Assembly: GCA_002347645.1 (NCBI GenBank)
Contig: DDYF01000042.1
Coordinates: forward strand, 99,191 to 163,190
DNA from: Thermoleophilia bacterium UBA2241
GTDB taxonomy: Bacteria > Actinomycetota > Thermoleophilia > UBA2241
Direction: 5' to 3'
DNA length: 64,000 bases
Shown: piece after piece, positions 1 through 8,762 of the stretch
How the letters are laid out: each line of letters opens with the position of its first letter
How positions within the stretch are numbered: the first letter of the stretch is position 1
Made by a program: the position numbers and the translations under genes
Notes under the pieces: model-generated
What the model saw: the letters and a program-made list of their open reading frames with translations, nothing else
The model's database searches: none
What the model was told of the DNA's origin: nothing

Positions 1-1234
1 GCCCCTCGAGTCGCGCCACATCCTCCTCCAACGGCAAAGCTCGGCGAGCGCGCTCGAGTGCCAGTCGCGACTGCCGGCGCGCCGAGGCCTGGACGCCGGG
101 GCGGCCGAGGCGGGAGAGCGACAGCAGCATCTTCTGCAGCCTGATCCCGACTGCCAGCGTACCGGCCCCGGCCTCGGAGATGGGCGAGAAGGCATCGTCG
201 AAGACGTCGTCGACATGGAGAGGCGGGATGTACACGTGCGGGTGCGGCACGTCGCCGTCGCCATCCGGAGCGTCGGCCAGGATCGAGAGGACGTTCACCA
301 AGGCGCCGAGGGTGGCGATCGCGGTGCCCGGGTCGTTGACGGCCGGTGAGAGCGCTTTGGCGGCGATCTCCGACAGCGCCACCACCCCGAACCGCGGGTC
401 CTGGTCAAACGTCCGCCGCGCGCCGACGTCGAACGCGTCCCGTAGCGCCCGCCGAGCCTCCTCGTCGGGGGCCCAGTCGAGCCGCGCGATCGGACCGACG
501 GTGTCGACGAAGGCCCCCGGAGCGGCTTCGACGTGGATCTCGCCGCCCGCGCGACGGGCCAGCCGCTCAAGGGCGGCGACGTCCACGTGCCGCACGTACC
601 CGACCTTGAGGCTCGCCACCGACCCGGTCGCCGGCCCTGGCCCGAGACGCATCCGTGCGCCGAGGCACGGGCTCGCGACGCGCGCGCGCATGGCCTGCTC
701 GGCGGCGGCGCTCACGCGGTCGATCGCGTCCCCGACCCGCCCGAAGCGCGTCAGGAGGTCGATCCAGCGCAAGAGCGTGGCCACGATGATGACGATCACT
801 CCGAGAGTGCTCACGAACAGCACGACGCGGCCGCCCTCACCGTAGACCCCGGCGCTCAGCGCGATGATGCCCACCAGGCTGAACAGGAAGCTCCCGATGA
901 AGGTCGCGAGCGCAGTCTGCGCGCTGCTGTCCCGAATGAGGAGCTCGACGACCCGCGGGGTGGTCGAGCTCGACGCGCTCGCGTACGCCGAGACCATGGT
1001 CGCCAGCGAGAAGGTCGTCACGGCCAGCATGCTCGAGGCGAGGATCTGCAGGATGCTGTCGATGGAGTCGGCGCCCATCTCGGGCGACCAGCCGGCGGGG
1101 ATCGCCGGACCGAGGATGACGCCGATGAACGCCGTCACGACACCGGCCGCCGCGAAGAGCGTCGCCCGTACCCACAGGCGGCGGGTGAGCCCCATGACGA
1201 TCCATTTCAGGTGCGACATGTGCCGTGCCCGCAC
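1..1234 (-). CDS. DUF2254 family membrane protein, C-terminus off the left edge
   Basis: The frame is open from a GTG at 1234 to the window edge, about 411 residues, so the stop is missing. An AGGAGG at 1244-1249 stands nine bases before the GTG; an in-frame ATG at 1219 is the alternative. The N-terminal part has about four hydrophobic segments, including a stretch like SMLAVTTFSLATMVSAY, and the rest is soluble with FGVVALSEIAAKALSPAVND. This pattern matches the DUF2254 predicted membrane proteins, whose function is unknown. It is divergent from the spermidine-synthase-like gene, with only about 90 bases between them. Confidence 0.8.
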   Translation of the reverse strand, partial: MRARHMSHLKWIVMGLTRRLWVRATLFAAAGVVTAFIGVILGPAIPAGWSPEMGADSIDSILQILASSMLAVTTFSLATMVSAYASASSSTTPRVVELLIRDSSAQTALATFIGSFLFSLVGIIALSAGVYGEGGRVVLFVSTLGVIVIIVATLLRWIDLLTRFGRVGDAIDRVSAAAEQAMRARVASPCLGARMRLGPGPATGSVASLKVGYVRHVDVAALERLARRAGGEIHVEAAPGAFVDTVGPIARLDWAPDEEARRALRDAFDVGARRTFDQDPRFGVVALSEIAAKALSPAVNDPGTAIATLGALVNVLSILADAPDGDGDVPHPHVYIPPLHVDDVFDDAFSPISEAGAGTLAVGIRLQKMLLSLSRLGRPGVQASARRQSRLALERARRALPLEEDVARLEG

Positions 1235-1323
1235 GTCCGCGGGCCTCCTGAGCGGTGAGCTTACCGCATGGCCACGCCGGAGGTTGTCCCCACGTACATG
1301 CGGCTGCGAGACTACGCGGACAC

Positions 1324-2934
1324 GTGAGACTCAAGCCCGAACAGCCAGAAGCGCAGACCACCGGCCGCCCCGCCGCCGGCTCGATCTCGTCTGCGAGCCC
1401 CACGTCGACGACCTCCCTCCGGCCGGCGGGTCTGCTCGTGCTCGTCTTCTTCGCCGGCATCGGCTCGATGGCGACCGAGATGTGCGCCTCCCGTCTGCTC
1501 GCCCCGTTCTTCGGCTCGTCGACCGTCGTGTGGGCGAACATCATCGGCCTGGTCCTCGCGGCGCTCTCGGTCGGCTACTGGATCGGCGGCCGGCTCGCCG
1601 ACCGGCGTCCGTCGCCGGCGCTCCTCGGCCGCCTCGTCCTGGCCGGAGCCGCGCTCGTCGCCCTGGTGCCCTTCGCCGCCGCGCCGTTCCTCGAGCTGGC
1701 CGTCAGCGGTATCGACAGCGTCTCGGTCGGCGCCGTCGTCGGTTCGTTCGTCGCCTCGCTCGCGCTGTTCGCGCCCCCGGTCGTCCTGCTCGGCATGGTG
1801 ACGCCCTTCGCCGTCCGCCTGGGGGTCTCCGGCGTCGACGACGCCGGCAGCTTCGCCGGACGGGTGTTCGCCCTGTCGACCGTCGGCAGCCTCCTCGGCA
1901 CGTTCGTGCCGGCCCTGGTGACGATCCCGCTCGTCGGCACCCAGCGGACGCTCATCGGCGCCGCCGCCGTCATCGCCGCCGGCGCAGTGCCCGTGCTGGG
2001 CAGGCGCTGGGCCGTGGTCCCGCTCGCCATCGCCGCGCTCCTGCTGGTGCCGCCCGGCATGGTCAAGGCGACACCGGGCGTGCTCCATGAGGAGGAGTCG
2101 ACCTACCAGTTCATCCAGGTGGTCGAGCGCGGCGACGAGCGGCGTCTGTACCTCAACGAGGGGCACGCGATCCACTCGGTCTGGCGCGCCGCCACACCGC
2201 TCACGGGCGGCGAGTGGGACATGTTCCTGTGTGCGCCGCCGCTGCTCGGCCGCGAGGCGCGCGAGGTCGCCATCCTGGGCAGCGCCGGGGGGACGACGGC
2301 GCGCGCCTACGGCGCGTACTACCCCGGGGCGCGCATAGACGCCGTCGAGATCGACGGCGCGGTGAGCGAGGTCGGCCGCGCGTGGTTCGGCCTCGCCGAG
2401 AACCCCCGCGTGACCGTCCACACCGCCGACGCGCGCCCCTTCCTCCTGTCCTCCACCCGCCGATACGACCTGATCCTCATCGACGCCTACCGGCAGCCGT
2501 ACGTGCCCTTCTATCTGGCGACGCGCGAGTTCTTCTCCCTGGCGCGCGAACGCCTGACGGACGACGGCGTCATCGCGTTGAACGTCTCGACGGTGCCCGG
2601 CGACACGCGCCTCGCCGAGGCCATCGCCGGCACGCTCGCCGCCGAGTTCCCGCAGGTCGTCACCTGGCAGGCCCTGCGCTTCAACCAGTTCGTCGTGGGC
2701 CTCGCCACCCCGCAACCCGCCGCGCGCCTGCGGGCGCGCCTGCTCGAGACCCCGGTCGACATCCTGCCGGCGGCGCGGCTCTTCGCCGCCCAGCTTCGCC
2801 CGGCGAGCGCTGTCGCTCGCCCCTGGACCGACGACCGCGCCCCCGTCGAGTGGATCACCGATCGCATGATCGCCGCGTACGCGATGCGTGGCGCGGACGA
2901 GAGCGAGGAGCTCCTGCCGACCGCCCCCGACTGA
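1324..2934 (+). CDS. Membrane protein with C-terminal spermidine-synthase-like domain
   Basis: About 536 residues. The N-terminal 200-240 residues form six to seven hydrophobic helices, starting GLLVLVFFAGIGSMATEM. The C-terminal half is an aminopropyltransferase/SAM-methyltransferase fold with the nucleotide-binding loop ILGSAGGTTARAYGAYYPG, the acidic DAVEIDGAV strand and LILIDAYRQ. This is the layout of the fused transporter-spermidine synthase family, found in many Actinobacteria; the true substrate is unknown. The start is uncertain: a GTG at 1255 would add 23 Arg/His-rich residues, and GTG 1324 was preferred because it directly precedes the conserved region. No strong ribosome binding site is visible at either. 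Confidence 0.75.
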   Translation: MRLKPEQPEAQTTGRPAAGSISSASPTSTTSLRPAGLLVLVFFAGIGSMATEMCASRLLAPFFGSSTVVWANIIGLVLAALSVGYWIGGRLADRRPSPALLGRLVLAGAALVALVPFAAAPFLELAVSGIDSVSVGAVVGSFVASLALFAPPVVLLGMVTPFAVRLGVSGVDDAGSFAGRVFALSTVGSLLGTFVPALVTIPLVGTQRTLIGAAAVIAAGAVPVLGRRWAVVPLAIAALLLVPPGMVKATPGVLHEEESTYQFIQVVERGDERRLYLNEGHAIHSVWRAATPLTGGEWDMFLCAPPLLGREAREVAILGSAGGTTARAYGAYYPGARIDAVEIDGAVSEVGRAWFGLAENPRVTVHTADARPFLLSSTRRYDLILIDAYRQPYVPFYLATREFFSLARERLTDDGVIALNVSTVPGDTRLAEAIAGTLAAEFPQVVTWQALRFNQFVVGLATPQPAARLRARLLETPVDILPAARLFAAQLRPASAVARPWTDDRAPVEWITDRMIAAYAMRGADESEELLPTAPD

Positions 2935-3089
2935 GTGTCGCGACGCCCCGCGCCGGCGTGCCTGCGAAGGTGCTCATGCGAGCGTGGCTTTGGTTTAGCC
3001 CGCGCCGGGGTCGGAAAGTATCCCTGCGTTGCGTTGCACGGTTCGGGGCGCCTCTCATGGCGCGCCCCGCCGAGACACGGGAGGAGCGC

Positions 3090-3449
3090 ATGGAGGAACG
3101 GCCCCAGTTCCGCGTCGATCTCGAGAAGCCGGCCGAGGGCATCGGCGTCATCGTCCTCGAAGGCGAGATCGATATCTACTCGGCACCGCAGTTCAAGGAA
3201 GTGCTGCTGAACGGCATCGAGGACGGCGCCCAGCGCGTGATCGTCGACCTCACCGCGGTGTCCTTCATCGACTCGACCGCTCTCGGCGTCCTCGTCAGCG
3301 GCGCGAAACGCGTGCGGCCACGTAACGGGAACCTGGACATCGTCTGTACCGACGAGAACATCATCCGCATTTTCGAGATCACCGGCCTCAACCGCATCTT
3401 CGGCATCTATCCGACGCGTGACGAGGCCGTGAAGGCGGCCGGCGCCTGA
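3090..3449 (+). CDS. STAS-domain anti-sigma factor antagonist
   Basis: A 119-residue protein that is a single STAS domain of the SpoIIAA/RsbV type. Residues 61-63 are the DST motif in VSFIDSTALGVLVSG; Ser62 would be phosphorylated by an RsbW/SpoIIAB-like kinase, and the unphosphorylated form would bind that kinase and free a sigma factor. The ATG at 3090 follows a GGGAGGAG, and the length is normal for the family. No anti-sigma kinase lies nearby. A second STAS gene on the opposite strand lies about 500 bases away, and a SpoIIE-type phosphatase at 46-49 kb could dephosphorylate either antagonist. Confidence 0.9.
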   Translation: MEERPQFRVDLEKPAEGIGVIVLEGEIDIYSAPQFKEVLLNGIEDGAQRVIVDLTAVSFIDSTALGVLVSGAKRVRPRNGNLDIVCTDENIIRIFEITGLNRIFGIYPTRDEAVKAAGA

Positions 3450-3517
3450 CCGGCGCGGCCGCGCAGCGTCAGACCGGCCGGCCGCCTGGCGGCGGCCGCA
3501 GGGGGCGTGACGAAGCG

Positions 3518-3907
3518 ATGGAGTCGCGCAGCAGTACCGCTCTCAGGGGTCGCAGGCTCTCTCGCCCGTCAGAGCACATGCTGAAGACGAAGACATACGG
3601 CCTGGGACGCGTCTGTGCCGTCGAGGGCTGCGGGACCCGCCTCTCGGCGTATAACCCTTCGGACGTGTGCGCCCTGCACAACGGGGCGTGGCAGAACGCC
3701 GGCGATCACGGCGCACGCAAGGCCGTGCGGCGCGACGAGATCACGCGGCGATGCGCGTATGAGGGCTGCGGGCGCGAGTTCACGACGACGAACCCCGCGA
3801 AGAGGTACTGCAGCGACGCCTGCCGCATGCGAGCCTTCCAGGCGCGGGTCGTGGCCGCCCGCAGGGTCGGCGACCCGAGCGTCGCCGGCGCCCGCCGGGC
3901 GAGCTGA
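3518..3907 (+). CDS. Small double zinc-finger protein
   Basis: A basic 129-residue protein with two probable zinc sites: C33, C38, C51, H54 (CAVEGCG...CALH) and C79, C84, C98, C102 (CAYEGCG...YCSDAC). The second resembles short zinc fingers ending in a RYCSDACRMRAFQAR helix, seen in small DNA-binding actinobacterial proteins. The function is unknown; nucleic-acid binding is inferred from the zinc sites and the Arg-rich C-terminal tail. Translation may begin at ATG 3518 behind a weak GGGGGCG, or at ATG 3578, which would drop 20 basic residues and keep both fingers. It sits between two STAS genes but shows no overlap or coupling with them. Confidence 0.6.
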   Translation: MESRSSTALRGRRLSRPSEHMLKTKTYGLGRVCAVEGCGTRLSAYNPSDVCALHNGAWQNAGDHGARKAVRRDEITRRCAYEGCGREFTTTNPAKRYCSDACRMRAFQARVVAARRVGDPSVAGARRAS

Positions 3908-3946
3908 GCGCCCTTCCCGCCCCGGCGCGGCGGCCCGTTCGAGGTG

Positions 3947-4411
3947 TCAGCCGGCGAGTTTGACGCTGGGCGGTATCAGCGGCGACGACGCCTCGCGCAG
4001 GGCGCGCAGGGCGTCGTCGGTCGATTCGTACACCGGCACCAGGTTCGGCAGCCCGACGATGCACAGGTGGCCGCGCACGCGGCCGACCGGGCCCACGAGC
4101 ACGAGCTCGCCCCGCCCCCGCCGCTCCTCCCCCGCCAGGCGCACGATGAAGCCGATGAAGGTGGAGTCCACGAACGTGACGTCGCGCAGGTCGAACACGA
4201 GCGTCCGGCGGTGGTAGAGCGGCCCGACGCGGCGGCGCAGAAAGCGGTCGATCTCGGGGACGGTGTCGATGTCGAACTCCCCGCCCAGACGAAGCACGGC
4301 GACGCCGCTCGCGCCGTCGCGCCCCTTCTCGAGCTCGAGCCGGACGCGCGGCGAGGACCTGTGAACGGGGTCGCCTTGCCTGCGCCCCGACCCGTCTCCA
4401 TCCCTCGCCAT
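3947..4411 (-). CDS. Second STAS-domain anti-sigma antagonist
   Basis: 154 residues with a STAS domain from about residue 25 to 145. DST lies at residues 82-84 within VTFVDSTFIGFIVRL; Ser83 is the expected phospho-acceptor. It is longer than the STAS protein at 3090-3449, with a basic N-terminal extension and a Pro-rich tail. It ends close to the converging zinc-finger gene. The ATG at 4411 follows a GGGGGG-type site. It probably acts by partner switching with an RsbW-like kinase encoded elsewhere. The bases from 4412 to 4626 upstream hold no recognisable gene. Confidence 0.85.
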   Translation of the reverse strand: MARDGDGSGRRQGDPVHRSSPRVRLELEKGRDGASGVAVLRLGGEFDIDTVPEIDRFLRRRVGPLYHRRTLVFDLRDVTFVDSTFIGFIVRLAGEERRGRGELVLVGPVGRVRGHLCIVGLPNLVPVYESTDDALRALREASSPLIPPSVKLAG

Positions 4412-4626
4412 CTGCCCCCCGTCGACCCTCGTGGAGACGTCGCGGGCACCCGGCCGCCCCCTGCGAACAGGCGCGACACTACGTCAGGCGGCCGGGGCTG
4501 TAAACCGCCTCGCAGGGGGGTTTGGGAGGTTCGCCGCTGAGCCTCTGCGGGAGCCTCAACGACCCTCAGGCCGGGCTCGAGCACCCTCACCCCGTGGTCG
4601 AGGCGCGGGCGGTCTCGGCGCGGCCC

Positions 4627-5589
4627 TCAGGCCTGCTCGGCCTTGGCCGCGAGCCTGCGGTACTGGGGCTCGCGCTCCTTGAGGATCGTGACGATCGGCG
4701 AGGCGATGAAGATCGTCGAGTAGGCGCCCGAGATGATCCCGATCATGAGGGCGAAGGCGAAGTCCGTGAGCGTCGTGCCGCCGAAGAAGAGCAGGCAGAG
4801 GACGGGGAGCAGCGTGGTGAACGAGGTGATGAGGGAGCGGGTCAGCGTCTCGGACAGCGAGCGGTCGACCATCTCGCCGTACGGCAGGCGCGAGTACTTG
4901 GTCGAGTTCTCGCGGATGCGGTCGGAGATGATCACCGAGTCGTAGAGCGAGTAGCCCAGGATCGTGAGCACGGCGGCGACGGTGGACGTGGTCACCTCGC
5001 GTCCCGAGAGCGAGTAGACGCCGACCAGCACGAGCACGTCGTGGAACTCCGCCGCGAGCGCCCCGACGGCGAACTTCCAGTCGAAGCGGAAGGTGACGTA
5101 GGCGACGATGAGGAGCAGGGCGAGCAGGGCGGCCTTGTACGACGAGGTCACCACCTCGCCTCCGAACGTCGGGCCGACGGTGCGCAGCGAGTACACCTCG
5201 CTGCCGCCTTCAGTGGCGATGGTGAACGCTTCGTCCAGCGCGCTCTTGAGCTCCACCTGTTCCGTCGGGGCGAGCGTCTCGATCTGGATCTGGAACCCGG
5301 GGAGGCTCGTGCCGCCGACCGCCGACGACTCCTGGATCTGGGCTTCGGCGTGACCGGCAGCGCCTATCACATCGCGCACCTCGGCGACGGTGGCGGGCTG
5401 CTCGAAGGCGACCTCGATGCGAGTTCCTTCCCTGAACTCGAGACCGTACTGCAGACCGTCCCTCGGGTCGCCGCCGCCGCGCACGAACAGGCTGACGAGT
5501 CCGATGCCGATGACGATGCCGGAGAGCAGGAAGTACCACTTCTTGTGGCCCATGAAGTCGAAGCTGTAGATGCGGCGCAGGAAGCTCAT
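4627..5589 (-). CDS. secF: Protein translocase subunit SecF
   Basis: 320 residues. SecF and SecD form the RND-type accessory complex that uses the proton gradient to pull exported proteins through SecYEG. The protein has an N-terminal membrane helix, a periplasmic domain (residues 40-120) and five further helices. The SecF signatures are clear: FREGTRIEVAFEQPATVAEV and the conserved TVAAVLTILGYSLYDSVIIS followed by DRIREN. ATG 5589 was chosen because MSFLRRIYSFDFMGHKKWYF is the usual SecF N-terminus. It begins 25 bases after the secD stop, so the two genes are co-transcribed. Confidence 0.95.
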   Translation of the reverse strand: MSFLRRIYSFDFMGHKKWYFLLSGIVIGIGLVSLFVRGGGDPRDGLQYGLEFREGTRIEVAFEQPATVAEVRDVIGAAGHAEAQIQESSAVGGTSLPGFQIQIETLAPTEQVELKSALDEAFTIATEGGSEVYSLRTVGPTFGGEVVTSSYKAALLALLLIVAYVTFRFDWKFAVGALAAEFHDVLVLVGVYSLSGREVTTSTVAAVLTILGYSLYDSVIISDRIRENSTKYSRLPYGEMVDRSLSETLTRSLITSFTTLLPVLCLLFFGGTTLTDFAFALMIGIISGAYSTIFIASPIVTILKEREPQYRRLAAKAEQA

Positions 5590-5614
5590 GTCGGTGTCGT
5601 GTCCCCCTCGTCCC

Positions 5615-7225
5615 CTACCGCCGCTTGCGCTTCTTCTTCGCCGTCGACGGGCGCCTGGCCGGCGCCGCCGGCCGTGCACCGGCCGCGGTCGCGCCGCTCT
5701 CTGCCGGCGCCGCCTGCGCCCGGCGCGCGGTCGTCGGGCCGCCGCCCGCGGCCGCGGTCGCCTCGGCGATCTGCGCCGAGCTCAGGCCCATGAAGGCAGG
5801 GTTGCGGAAGAACTTGAACTCGGCGAGCACGCCGAGCAGCGCCTGGATGGCGAGCACGGCGGTGAACATGCTGACAAGCGTCCCGATGATGAGCGTCAGG
5901 GCGAAGCCCTTGACCTGCTGGGTGGCGAAGAAGAACAGGACCGCCGCGGTGAGCATGGTGAGGATGTTCGCGTCGAGGATGGTGAGGAACCCGCGCGCGA
6001 AGCCGGAGCTCACGGCGGAGCGCACCGTCTTGCCGCGGCGCACCTCTTCCTTGATGCGCTCGAACACCACGACGTTCGCGTCGGCCGCCATGCCGATGGT
6101 GAGGATGGCGCCGGCGATGCCGGGCAGCGTGAGCGTGACGGGGATGGCGCAGTACAGACCCCAGAGGTAGATACCGTAGATGATCAGCGCGATGTCGGCG
6201 ATGAAGCCGAGGAAGCGGTAGAAGACGAGCATGAAGACGAGGACGAGCCCGAGACCGGCCAGGCCGGCGATCAGCCCCGCGCGCAGCGAGTCCTTGCCCA
6301 ACGTGGCCGACACCTGCTGTTGATAGGTGGCCTCGAGTGTGACGGGCAGGGCGCCGGTGTTGAGCACCAGGGCGAGGTCCTTGGCCTCTTGCACGGTGAA
6401 GTCGCCGGTGATCTCGGCCTGACCCCCACCGATGCCGTCGGCGAGCCCCGGGTCGGTGTGGTCGATGCGCGGGTCGGACTCCATGCGGTTGTCGAGAACG
6501 ATCGCGAACGTCTGCGAGACGCCGCTGAAGAGGCCCTCGTCGTACAGCTTGGCGGTGATCTCCTGGAACTGCTCGGCGCCCTCGTCGGTCAGCGTGAACT
6601 CGACGTTGGGGTTGCCTGCCTGGTCAAAGCTCTGCTTGGCGCTGTCTATGGCCGCGCCGGTCATGGCCGGCGGACGCCGGTACACGAACCAGGCCTCGGC
6701 CTCGTTGCCCAGCGAGCTCGCTCCGGGCGGAGCGAGCACGAGGGCGAAGTCGTCGGTGTTGTTGGCCCCGCCGCGCAGCTCCTTGACATCGGCCTTGGGG
6801 ACGCCGGCGTCGGCCGCCTGGTCGATCGCCGCCTCGCGCGACGCGGCGCCGGCGACCAGGCGCACGTCGTCGTAGTCTTCGAAGAACTCGAGCTGCGCCG
6901 TCTTGCCGATGATGGCCAGCGCCTGGTCCGGGTCGTCGATACCCGGGAGCGCCACGGCGACCTGGTCGGTCCCCTGTTGCTGGACCTGCGACTCGGTCAC
7001 CCCGAGGCCGTTGATGCGCCGGTCGATGATGCCGATCGTCTGATCGAGCTGGTCCTGCGACGGCGCCTCGCCCTCGGATGTGCGCGCCGTGTAGACGACC
7101 TCGACACCGCCCTGCAGGTCGAGCCCCAGCTTCGTGCTCTCGCCCGGCGGATAGATGAAGTGCACCGAGACCGCCACGAGGGCGGCCACAAAGGCGAGGA
7201 TGATCCAGTTGCGGTATCTGCGCAC
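5615..7225 (-). CDS. secD: Protein translocase subunit SecD
   Basis: 536 residues. SecD is the large partner of SecF in the SecDF translocation motor. The first helix is NWIILAFVAALVAVSVHFIY, followed by the D1 motif LGLDLQGGVEVVY, a large extracytoplasmic domain and a C-terminal block of five helices with GMAADANVVVFERIKEE. The tail after about residue 490 is rich in Ala, Arg and Lys and ends KKKRKRR, a cytoplasmic extension typical of actinobacterial SecD. The gene lies 195 bases after ftsZ on the same strand and has its own candidate promoter at 7271-7299. Confidence 0.95.
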   Translation of the reverse strand: MRRYRNWIILAFVAALVAVSVHFIYPPGESTKLGLDLQGGVEVVYTARTSEGEAPSQDQLDQTIGIIDRRINGLGVTESQVQQQGTDQVAVALPGIDDPDQALAIIGKTAQLEFFEDYDDVRLVAGAASREAAIDQAADAGVPKADVKELRGGANNTDDFALVLAPPGASSLGNEAEAWFVYRRPPAMTGAAIDSAKQSFDQAGNPNVEFTLTDEGAEQFQEITAKLYDEGLFSGVSQTFAIVLDNRMESDPRIDHTDPGLADGIGGGQAEITGDFTVQEAKDLALVLNTGALPVTLEATYQQQVSATLGKDSLRAGLIAGLAGLGLVLVFMLVFYRFLGFIADIALIIYGIYLWGLYCAIPVTLTLPGIAGAILTIGMAADANVVVFERIKEEVRRGKTVRSAVSSGFARGFLTILDANILTMLTAAVLFFFATQQVKGFALTLIIGTLVSMFTAVLAIQALLGVLAEFKFFRNPAFMGLSSAQIAEATAAAGGGPTTARRAQAAPAESGATAAGARPAAPARRPSTAKKKRKRR

Positions 7226-7242
7226 GGTTCCCGTCAGCGAAG

Positions 7243-7259
7243 AGGGCCCGGCGGGCCCT
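7243..7259. repeat. Hairpin in the secD leader
   Basis: A 7-bp perfect stem of AGGGCCC pairing with GGGCCCT around a three-base loop. It lies 18 bases before the secD start codon and downstream of the predicted secD transcription start, so it should fold in the 5' leader of the secDF mRNA. There is no U-run, so a terminator for ftsZ is less likely. Confidence 0.5.
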
Positions 7260-7270
7260 TCAGGCGCAAC

Positions 7271-7299
7271 AGCCTAGCGGATTGCCGGCACGCACGCAA
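7271..7299 (-). promoter_or_regulatory. Candidate secDF promoter
   Basis: On the minus strand TTGCGT (7294-7299) and TAGGCT (7271-7276) are separated by exactly 17 bases. TAGGNT is a common actinobacterial -10 hexamer. The start site would be near 7264, giving a leader of about 39 bases before secD. It lies in the 195-base gap between ftsZ and secD, so secDF could be expressed apart from the division genes. Based on sequence only. Confidence 0.5.
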
Positions 7300-7420
7300 T
7301 TCGAGCGGCGCGCGCACGAGCCGTGCGCGGCGAGACGCCGGGCGCGCTCGCGCCGATGCGCCGGACGGATCCCAGGGAGCCACACCGCGGCAAGCCGCGT
7401 CCGCGGCGACGCCGCGCGGC

Positions 7421-8509
7421 TCAGCGGTCCTTGAGGAAGCTGGGGATGTCGAGGACGTCGTCGTCGACGTCGAACGACGGCCGCGCCTCGTCGGCGAACA
7501 GCGGCGTCCCCTTCGGCTCGGCCCTGGCCTCGCGTGCCGGCGCGGACTCGCCCGCGGACACCGGACGATCGAAGCCCGTCGCTATGACGGTGACGCGCAC
7601 CTCGTCGCTGAAGGACGGGTCGATCACCGCGCCGAAGATGATGTTGCAGTCGCTGTCGGCGGCGCTCGAGATGATCTCGGCCGCCTCGTTGATCTCGAAC
7701 AGCCCGAGGTCGTCGCCGCCGGTGATGTTGAGCAGGATGCCGCGCGCGCCCTCGACGCTGGCTTCGAGGAGCGGCGAGCTGATCGCCGCCCGCGCCGCTT
7801 CGACGGCGCGGCTCTCCCCGCCCGAGACGCCGATGCCCATGAGCGCCGAGCCGGCGTCCTTCATGATGGTGCGCACGTCGGCGAAGTCGAGGTTGATGAG
7901 GCCCGGCACCGTGATGAGGTCGGTGATGCCCTGCACGCCTTGGCGGAGCACGTCGTCGGCGACCTTGAAGGCGTCGATCACCGACGTGCGCCGCTCGACG
8001 ACCTGAAGAAGGCGGTCGTTCGGAATGATGATCAGCGTGTCGACCTTCTCGCGCAGGTTCTGGATGCCGTCCTCGGCCTGGTGCGCCCGGCGCTTTCCCT
8101 CGAAGGCGAAGGGCCGCGTGACGACGCCCACCGTGAGGGCGCCGAGTTCCTTGGCCAGCTCGGCGATGACGGGCGCGGCGCCAGTCCCGGTGCCGCCGCC
8201 CTTGCCCGCCGTGACGAAGACCATGTCGGCGCCCTTCAGGGCGTCGCGCAGCTCGTCCTTGCTCTCCATGGCGGCCTGGTAGCCGATCGTCGGGTTGGCC
8301 CCGGCCCCGAGGCCGCGAGTGATCTTGCTGCCGATGTGGATCTTGACGTCGGCGTCGCACATCTGCAGCGCCTGGGCGTCGGTGTTCACGGCGATGAACT
8401 CGACCCCGCGCAACCCGGCGTCGACCATTCGGTTGACGGCGTTCGTGCCGCCGCCCCCGACGCCGACGACCTTGATCACGGCGAGGTAGTTCGCGGAGCC
8501 GTCGATCAT
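7421..8509 (-). CDS. ftsZ: Cell division protein FtsZ
   Basis: 362 residues. FtsZ is the tubulin-like GTPase that polymerises into the cytokinetic ring. The N-terminus has KVVGVGGGGTNAVNRM, and the tubulin signature is AGKGGGTGTGAAPV. The T7-loop region NLDFADVRTIM activates GTP hydrolysis. The C-terminal conserved peptide DVLDIPSFLKDR, which binds partner proteins, is intact after a short linker. ATG 8509 is preceded by AGGAGGGTGGAGAG. There is no ftsA next to it, as is normal in Actinobacteria. A promoter-like sequence lies in the 253-base gap upstream. Confidence 0.97.
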   Translation of the reverse strand: MIDGSANYLAVIKVVGVGGGGTNAVNRMVDAGLRGVEFIAVNTDAQALQMCDADVKIHIGSKITRGLGAGANPTIGYQAAMESKDELRDALKGADMVFVTAGKGGGTGTGAAPVIAELAKELGALTVGVVTRPFAFEGKRRAHQAEDGIQNLREKVDTLIIIPNDRLLQVVERRTSVIDAFKVADDVLRQGVQGITDLITVPGLINLDFADVRTIMKDAGSALMGIGVSGGESRAVEAARAAISSPLLEASVEGARGILLNITGGDDLGLFEINEAAEIISSAADSDCNIIFGAVIDPSFSDEVRVTVIATGFDRPVSAGESAPAREARAEPKGTPLFADEARPSFDVDDDVLDIPSFLKDR

Positions 8510-8682
8510 CTCTCCACCCTCCTGTCGCGGCCGACACTCGCCATAAGGCCCTGTCCAAAACACTCGACCTGTACTTGAAGGTCGCCCGGCGATGTCGCCT
8601 TCTCGTCCCCCGACGCCCGGCTTTGCAGGGACTTCGTGCGGTTCAAACCCTGCAGTCCGTGTCGAGCCGGAAGCGTTGGCCT

Positions 8683-8712
8683 AGCATACTGACGCCCCGG
8701 AAGGAGTGTCAA
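8683..8712 (-). promoter_or_regulatory. Candidate ftsZ promoter
   Basis: Minus-strand TTGACA, a perfect -35 consensus (8707-8712), is followed after 18 bases by TATGCT (8683-8688). The predicted start is near 8676, giving a leader of about 165 bases before the ftsZ ATG. The ftsQ-ftsZ gap (8510-8762) otherwise has no convincing gene. Other Actinobacteria commonly have extra promoters directly ahead of ftsZ, so this location is expected. Confidence 0.65.
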
Positions 8713-8762
8713 TCGACCTCCCGGGGCAGCGCCGTCTCATGCAGACCTGGGGCCACCCTCGA

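Noticed and set aside
2991..3016. A GTTT...AAGTAT sequence before the first STAS gene, like a general-stress sigma promoter
   Set aside because: The spacing of about 19 bases is longer than the usual 13-17, and the similar GGTTTA before the second STAS gene lacks a matching -10.
5570..8578. A 1,002-codon plus-strand frame across secD, the secD-ftsZ gap and ftsZ
   Set aside because: It is the antisense of conserved genes and has no recognisable domain.
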